Part shown: positions 32,501 through 35,776 of the stretch, piece by piece
Layout: each line of letters opens with the position of its first letter
How positions within the stretch are numbered: position 1 is the first letter of the stretch
From: Paracoccaceae bacterium
GTDB taxonomy: Bacteria > Pseudomonadota > Alphaproteobacteria > Rhodobacterales > Rhodobacteraceae
DNA length: 35,776 nucleotides
Reading direction: 5' to 3'
NCBI GenBank assembly: GCA_029862205.1
Contig: JAOTXT010000047.1
Coordinates: forward strand, 1 to 35,776
The notes under the pieces: model-generated
Seen by the model: only the letters and a program-made list of their open reading frames with translations
Told to the model about the DNA's origin: nothing
Databases searched by the model: none
Program-made: the position numbers and the translations under genes

Positions 32501-34046
32501 CTCGCCGCCGCCGCACCACGACATCTACTCGATCGAGGACCTGGCGCAGCTGATCTATGACCTGAAGCAGATCAACCCGGACGCGAAGGTTTGCGTGAAG
32601 CTGGTGGCGGCGACGGGGGTCGGCACGATCGCGGCGGGCGTGGCGAAGGCCAAGGCGGACGTCATCCTGATCTCGGGCCACAACGGCGGCACCGGCGCCT
32701 CGCCCCAGACCTCGATCAAATATGCCGGCCTGCCCTGGGAGATGGGGCTGACCGAGGCCCATCAGGTGCTGGCGTTGAACGACTTGCGCTCGCGCATCAC
32801 GCTGCGCACCGACGGGGGCTTGCGCACCGGGCGTGACATCGTGATCGCGGCGATGATGGGTGCCGAGGAGTATGGGGTCGGCACGGCCTCGCTGATTGCC
32901 ATGGGCTGCATCATGGTGCGCCAGTGCCAGTCGAATACCTGCCCGGTTGGTGTCTGCACCCAGGACCCTGCGCTGCGGGCGCGTTTCACCGGGACGGCGG
33001 ACAAGGTGGTGAATCTCTTCAGCCTGCTGGCCCACGAGGTGCGCGAGATCCTGGCGTCCTTGGGCGTGCGCTCGCTGGACGAGGTATTGGGCCGGGCAGA
33101 TCTGTTGACCCAGGTAAGCCGCGGCGCTGCGAATCTGGACGACTTGGATCTCAACCCGATGCTGGTGCGTGTCGATGACGGGGACGAGATCGAATACGAC
33201 CTGAACCGGCCGAGAAACGAAGTGCCGGATACGCTGGACGCACAGATCGTCGCGGATGCGGGGCCGTTCTTCAAGGACGGTGAGAAAATGCAGCTGGACT
33301 ATACGGTGCAGAACACCCACCGCACCATCGGCACGCGGGTCTCGAGCCACATCGTGCGCCGGTTTGGCATGAACAATGATCTGCAGGAGGGGCATCTGAC
33401 CGTGAGGCTGAACGGATCCTGTGGCCAGTCGCTGGGGGCCTTCGCCGCACCGGGGCTGAAACTGGAGGTGCTGGGCGATGCCAATGACTATGTGGGCAAG
33501 GGGCTGAGCGGCGGGGTGATCACGCTCAGGCCGCCCTTGACCTCGCCGCTGGTGGCCGAGGAGAATACGATCATCGGCAATACCGTGCTCTATGGCGCGA
33601 CCGCCGGCAAGCTCTTCGCCAATGGACAGGCGGGCGAGCGCTTCGCGGTCAGGAATTCCGGCGCGAGCGTTGTGGTCGAGGGCTGTGGCTCGAACGGCTG
33701 CGAATACATGACCGGAGGCGTCGCGGTAATCCTGGGCGCCGTCGGCGACAATTTCGGCGCCGGCATGACCGGGGGCATGGCTTATGTCTATGACGTACGG
33801 GGAGACTTCCGGGCCAAGGCCAATCTGGAGACTCTGGTGGTGGCGCCGGTGGAACCCGGACCCTGGGAAGACGATCTCCTGGGCCTGATCCGCGAACACG
33901 CGGCCCAGACCGATAGTCGGCGCGCGCGCGACATTCTGCTCCATTGGGACGAAGAGCGTAGCCGCTTCTGGCAGGTCTGCCCGAAGGAGATGATCTCGCG
34001 TTTGGCCCATCCCCTGGCCACCTTGGCCGAGGAGGCGCGGGCCTGA
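29508..34046 (+). CDS. gltB: Glutamate synthase (NADPH), large subunit
   Basis: This 1512-aa alpha subunit, of normal length, makes two glutamates from glutamine and 2-oxoglutarate. The N-terminal glutaminase domain needs processing to expose Cys36 (EHAS|CGVGLIAAIDGKP). A central domain and an FMN-binding synthase domain follow, with GHNGGTGASPQTSIKYAGLP as the conserved loop. The [3Fe-4S] cysteines are in CIMVRQCQSNTCPVGVC. A C-terminal beta-helix domain with glycine-rich repeats (GGVAVILGAVGDNFGAGMTGG) completes the enzyme. The ATG at 29508 has GAGGAG eight bases upstream. gltD lies 1.1 kb upstream on the same strand. Confidence 0.98.
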   Translation: MTRTLIDQSWVEGREAKAERLATTGMYLPTDEHASCGVGLIAAIDGKPRREVVVHGINALKAVWHRGAVDADGKTGDGAGIHVQIPIGFFWDQIRRTGHEPHDELLAVGQVFLPRTNFDAQEACRTIVETEVLRLGYYIYGWRQVPVNIAVLGEKAGATRPAIEQILISNAKGVDEETFERELYVIRRRIEKAVAQANITGFYICSLSCRSLIYKGMMLAEQVADFYPDLEDERFESAFAIYHQRYSTNTFPQWWLAQPFRMLAHNGEINTLKGNINWMRSHAIRMASAFLGDLAEDIKPIIPNGSSDSAALDAVFEVMVRGGRNAPMAKTMLVPEAWSNSESMPEAWKAMYSYSNAVMEPWDGPAALAMTDGRWVCAGMDRNGLRPMRYVVTGDGLVIAGSEVGMVPTDESTIREKGRLGPGQMLAVDLAEGRFMHDAELKDELAAAQPYAEWIEKVTEISDEIEGQPENRIHQGEALRRRQIAAGYSIEELETILHPMAEDAKEAIGSMGDDTPSAVLSDLYRPLSHFFRQNFSQVTNPPIDSLREHRVMSLKTRFGNLKNVLDEDSSQTEIITLETPVVTNAQFKRLVEAFGDTHRVIHCTFPAESGPGALRAALNRVRAEAEEAVRAGAGHIVLTDEEADGENIAMPMILATSAAHSWLVARGLRTFCSLSVRSAECIDPHYFAVLIGVGATTVNAYLAQDSIMDRVERGLLDQMSADKAVANFRSAIDQGLLKIMSKMGISVVSSYRGGCNFEAVGLGRALVAEFFPGMPTRISGIGVAGIEEKLRAIHSKAWSAGAEILPIGGLYKARRKGEAHAWGAQLMHAMQAAVGQNSYALWKKYAEGMQAQQPIHLRDLLDFKPVGPAVPLEEVESITSIRKRFVTPGMSLGALSPEAHKALNVAMNRIGAKSDSGEGGEDPKHYHPEPNGDNPSAKIKQVASGRFGVTADYLNQCSELEIKVAQGAKPGEGGQLPGFKVTEMIAKLRHSTPGVTLISPPPHHDIYSIEDLAQLIYDLKQINPDAKVCVKLVAATGVGTIAAGVAKAKADVILISGHNGGTGASPQTSIKYAGLPWEMGLTEAHQVLALNDLRSRITLRTDGGLRTGRDIVIAAMMGAEEYGVGTASLIAMGCIMVRQCQSNTCPVGVCTQDPALRARFTGTADKVVNLFSLLAHEVREILASLGVRSLDEVLGRADLLTQVSRGAANLDDLDLNPMLVRVDDGDEIEYDLNRPRNEVPDTLDAQIVADAGPFFKDGEKMQLDYTVQNTHRTIGTRVSSHIVRRFGMNNDLQEGHLTVRLNGSCGQSLGAFAAPGLKLEVLGDANDYVGKGLSGGVITLRPPLTSPLVAEENTIIGNTVLYGATAGKLFANGQAGERFAVRNSGASVVVEGCGSNGCEYMTGGVAVILGAVGDNFGAGMTGGMAYVYDVRGDFRAKANLETLVVAPVEPGPWEDDLLGLIREHAAQTDSRRARDILLHWDEERSRFWQVCPKEMISRLAHPLATLAEEARA

Positions 34047-34052
34047 CGGGCA

Positions 34053-34075
34053 GGGTTCGTGCTTGCGCGCACCGT
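34053..34075. repeat. REP-like intergenic hairpin, copy 2
   Basis: GGTTCGTGC and GCGCGCACC surround TT, a diverged version of the hairpin at 28428-28457, with the same CAGGG/GTAGGG lead and ACCGTC tail. Two positions in the stem no longer match. It lies seven bases after the gltB stop, between the convergent gltB and PPOX genes, where it could also act in mRNA 3'-end formation. Confidence 0.75.
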
Positions 34076-34095
34076 CCGAGCCGGGGCGCGCCGCC

Positions 34096-34716
34096 CTACC
34101 GGCCTTCCTTTTCAAGGATCCCGATATACCGCTCGGTCATCGCCTCGTCGCTCTCATAGGCGATCTCCGCGTCGCCCGACATGTCGCGGATCATTTCGCT
34201 CATGGTCGGGATCGGGCGGGTTTCGGGCCAGCTGTCGGCCTGCCAGAGCTTCGAGCGCAACAGCGACTTGGCGCAATGCAGGAACACTTCCTCGACCGCG
34301 ACGCGCAGCACAGTCAGGGGCAGGCGGCCCTTGAGCGCGCATTGCTCCAAGAACTCGGGCTCGTCGTGGATCGTGGCGCGGCCATTGACGCGCAGGGTCT
34401 CGCGCACCGAGGGGATCAGGAAGATCAGCCCCACATGGCCGTGCTTCAGGATGTTCCGCAATCCATCGATCCGTGAATTGCCGGGCCAGTCCGGGATCAG
34501 CAGGTGTTCGTCATCCTCGACCACGACAAAGCCCGGCCGGTCGCCCTTGGGCGAGACGTCGATCCGGGTGCCGTCCGAGCTGGAAAGCAGAAGGAAAGGG
34601 CTCTTGGCGATGAAGGCCCGAGCGTGCTGGTCGAGCCGATCGATCTCCTTGGTGACCGAGCGTGGGATCGGCGGTCCGTAGATCTCGCGCAGGCGGGTCT
34701 CGCTGGTGATCGGCAT
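34096..34716 (-). CDS. PPOX-type FMN-binding flavoprotein (MSMEG_1061-like)
   Basis: This 206-aa protein belongs to the pyridoxamine-5'-phosphate oxidase-like split-barrel superfamily. The N-terminal segment LREIYGPPIPRSVTKEIDRL and the FLLLSSSDGTRIDVSPKGD strand pair, followed by LRVNGRATI, match the MSMEG_1061 type of uncharacterised FMN proteins. The start at 34716 has AGGAGAG upstream, placed at the end of grpE. A longer frame to 34962 would overlap grpE in full and is unlikely. Being 10 bp after grpE on the same strand, it is likely co-transcribed with hrcA-grpE, though a direct heat-shock role is not established. Substrate unknown. Confidence 0.85.
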   Translation of the reverse strand: MPITSETRLREIYGPPIPRSVTKEIDRLDQHARAFIAKSPFLLLSSSDGTRIDVSPKGDRPGFVVVEDDEHLLIPDWPGNSRIDGLRNILKHGHVGLIFLIPSVRETLRVNGRATIHDEPEFLEQCALKGRLPLTVLRVAVEEVFLHCAKSLLRSKLWQADSWPETRPIPTMSEMIRDMSGDAEIAYESDEAMTERYIGILEKEGR

Positions 34717-34726
34717 CGCCGCTCTC

Positions 34727-35500
34727 CTATTCCTCGGACGTCGCCTGGGGCGATTCCTCTGCCTCATCGGCAGGTGCGTCCGCGGGTTCCTCCGCTGGTG
34801 GCGCTTCGGCCGCGGCGCGCGCGACCCCAACCAGGGCGGGCCGAAGCAGCCGCTCGGCGATAGTGAAGCCCGCCTGCACCACCTCGACCACCGCGCCGGG
34901 CGTGGCGCCGGGGATCGGTGCCTCGAACATCGCCTGGTGGCGGTTGGGGTCGAACTTTTCACCGATCGCCGGGCTGACCTTTTCGATCTTGTGCTTGGCG
35001 AAGGCGTTCAGCAGTTCGCGCTGGGTCAGATCAACCCCTTCGATGAAGCCTGTGGCAGCGTCGCGGATGCCATCATCCACATGCGCCAGCGCCCGGTCCA
35101 GATTGTCATGGACAGCCAGCAGGTCGCGCGCCAGCCGGGTGCCGCCATAGGTTTCGGCGTCCTTTCGGTCGCGGTCGGCGCGGCGGCGCAGGTTCTCGGT
35201 CTCGGCCAGCGCACGCAGCAGTTTGTCCTTGAGCGCGTCGCGCTCGGCCTCGAGCTGGGCGAAAGCGTCGATCGCTTCCTCGGCGGCGCCGGAGGGATCG
35301 GACATGACTTCCTCGATATCCGGCAGATCGCTGACGTCAATCTTCTTCGCGCCGGCGACCGAGGCGCCATCCTCGGGCTTCGAGGCCGCATCGGCGCCGT
35401 TCCCGGCGGCGGGCTTGGCGGTCTCCACCGGCCCGGCCTCGGCCTGCCCGGCGGCTTCCGGGTCCTCGTCGCGCGTCTTCTTTTCCGGTTCTTCCGACAT
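34727..35500 (-). CDS. grpE: Co-chaperone GrpE (nucleotide exchange factor of DnaK)
   Basis: The protein is 257 aa. GrpE releases ADP from DnaK in the DnaK-DnaJ-GrpE chaperone cycle. The protein has a long acidic, low-complexity N-terminal region (about 1-70), then the coiled-coil dimer helix (AEERDALKDKL-like heptads, LAETENLRRRADRDRKDAETYG) and the beta-wing domain (KVSPAIGEKFDPNRHQAMF, GAVVEVVQAGFTIAERLLRPALVGV). It ends with an acidic Ala/Glu/Pro-rich tail of some 35 residues. The ATG at 35500 overlaps the hrcA stop (TGATG), so the two are translationally coupled. A TTG one codon earlier is possible. Confidence 0.97.
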   Translation of the reverse strand: MSEEPEKKTRDEDPEAAGQAEAGPVETAKPAAGNGADAASKPEDGASVAGAKKIDVSDLPDIEEVMSDPSGAAEEAIDAFAQLEAERDALKDKLLRALAETENLRRRADRDRKDAETYGGTRLARDLLAVHDNLDRALAHVDDGIRDAATGFIEGVDLTQRELLNAFAKHKIEKVSPAIGEKFDPNRHQAMFEAPIPGATPGAVVEVVQAGFTIAERLLRPALVGVARAAAEAPPAEEPADAPADEAEESPQATSEE

Positions 35501-35776
35501 CAATCGCCTCGTCTATCCTGTTCGTTCGCGCTGGCTTGTCCGCTCGCCTTGCGGGTCAGCATGGTCCCGACCAGCCGTGCCGTGTAGTCGACGATCGGAA
35601 CGATGCGCCCATAATTCAGCCGGGTCGGGCCGATCACGCCGATCGCGCCAATGATCTGCCGGCGCGCATCCTTATAGGGCGAAATAACCAAAGACGAGCC
35701 CGAGAGCGAGAAGAGTTTGTTCTCGGAGCCGATGAAAACGCGGACACCCTCGGCGTCCTCGGCCAGATCCAGCAAC
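35500..35776 (-). CDS. hrcA: Heat-inducible transcription repressor HrcA (3' part only)
   Basis: Only the last 91 or so residues are present; the gene begins beyond the right edge of the window. The segment [20 protein letters not shown], followed by [36 protein letters not shown], is the conserved C-terminal part of HrcA, the repressor that binds CIRCE operators and is tuned by GroEL. No CIRCE element (TTAGCACTC-N9-GAGTGCTAA) is visible in the window, so its targets are elsewhere, or upstream of hrcA. It overlaps grpE by one base. Confidence 0.95.
   Translation of the reverse strand, partial: LLDLAEDAEGVRVFIGSENKLFSLSGSSLVISPYKDARRQIIGAIGVIGPTRLNYGRIVPIVDYTARLVGTMLTRKASGQASANEQDRRGD

Noticed and set aside
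32085-34115. Long antisense open frame (676 aa) opposite gltB
   Set aside because: It lies wholly within gltB on the other strand, is rich in Arg, His, Gln and Asp and matches no family. Such frames are common shadows in GC-rich coding DNA.
34727-35776. CIRCE element for the HrcA regulon
   Set aside because: No TTAGCACTC-N9-GAGTGCTAA inverted repeat is visible here; the upstream region of hrcA is outside the window.

Overview
The window is a GC-rich chromosomal segment that looks alphaproteobacterial, most likely Rhodobacterales-like. The grounds are: the gene order kdsD-lptC-lptA-lptB-rpoN-hpf-ptsN, which is typical of alphaproteobacteria; an Hsp20 gene followed by a DUF1150 gene; an NDUFA9-type complex I accessory protein; a split gltD...gltB locus; and hrcA-grpE. 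I see no transposase, integrase, phage gene, CRISPR array or rRNA. Most genes are housekeeping, and the accessory content is modest.

Layout. 2-1021: end of a PotA-type ABC ATPase gene. 1314-2889 (-): a small lipoprotein and a sulfotransferase. 2947-3121: two families of short tandem repeats in the divergent gap before a DapA-like aldolase gene, which overlaps pyrC and is followed by pyrE and a small membrane protein (3133-6135, +). 6167-7318 (-): an MFS exporter. 7428-8076 (+): hsp20 and DUF1150 behind a heat-shock type promoter. 8108-10881 (-): cysK overlapping a class III nucleotide cyclase/TPR gene. 11058-12809 (+): a paralogous cyclase gene, divergent from cysK.

12815-19562 (-) reads as one long unit in the order tRNA-Leu(CAG), rnd, kdsD, lptC, lptA, lptB, rpoN, hpf, ptsN. 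It combines tRNA processing, Kdo synthesis, LPS transport to the outer membrane, sigma-54, ribosome hibernation and the nitrogen PTS. hpf also has its own sigma-70-like promoter. 19728-20570 (-) is a DMT exporter and 20753-21718 (+) an NDUFA9-like protein. A degenerate tRNA-like element lies at 21725-21816. 22102-25431 (-) is a very large SAM/cyclase/AAA/TPR protein in visibly less GC-rich DNA, so the window holds three class III cyclase genes. 25884-26690 (-) is uppP.

26982-34046 (+) is the glutamate synthase locus in the order gltD, two tandem GFA-family genes, a small membrane protein and gltB. The last part (-) is hrcA (partial), grpE and a PPOX flavoprotein, forming a heat-shock operon end.

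The most notable non-coding signals are: recurrent short tandem repeats (10-14 bp units) in at least six intergenic spots; a hairpin that buries the rnd Shine-Dalgarno next to tRNA-Leu; two copies of a REP-like hairpin in the glutamate synthase region; and a palindrome plus direct repeats upstream of the large cyclase. I found no clearly novel multi-gene system. The best candidates for something undescribed are the cysK-cyclase coupling with its divergent paralogue, and the tRNA-like element beside the large cyclase gene.
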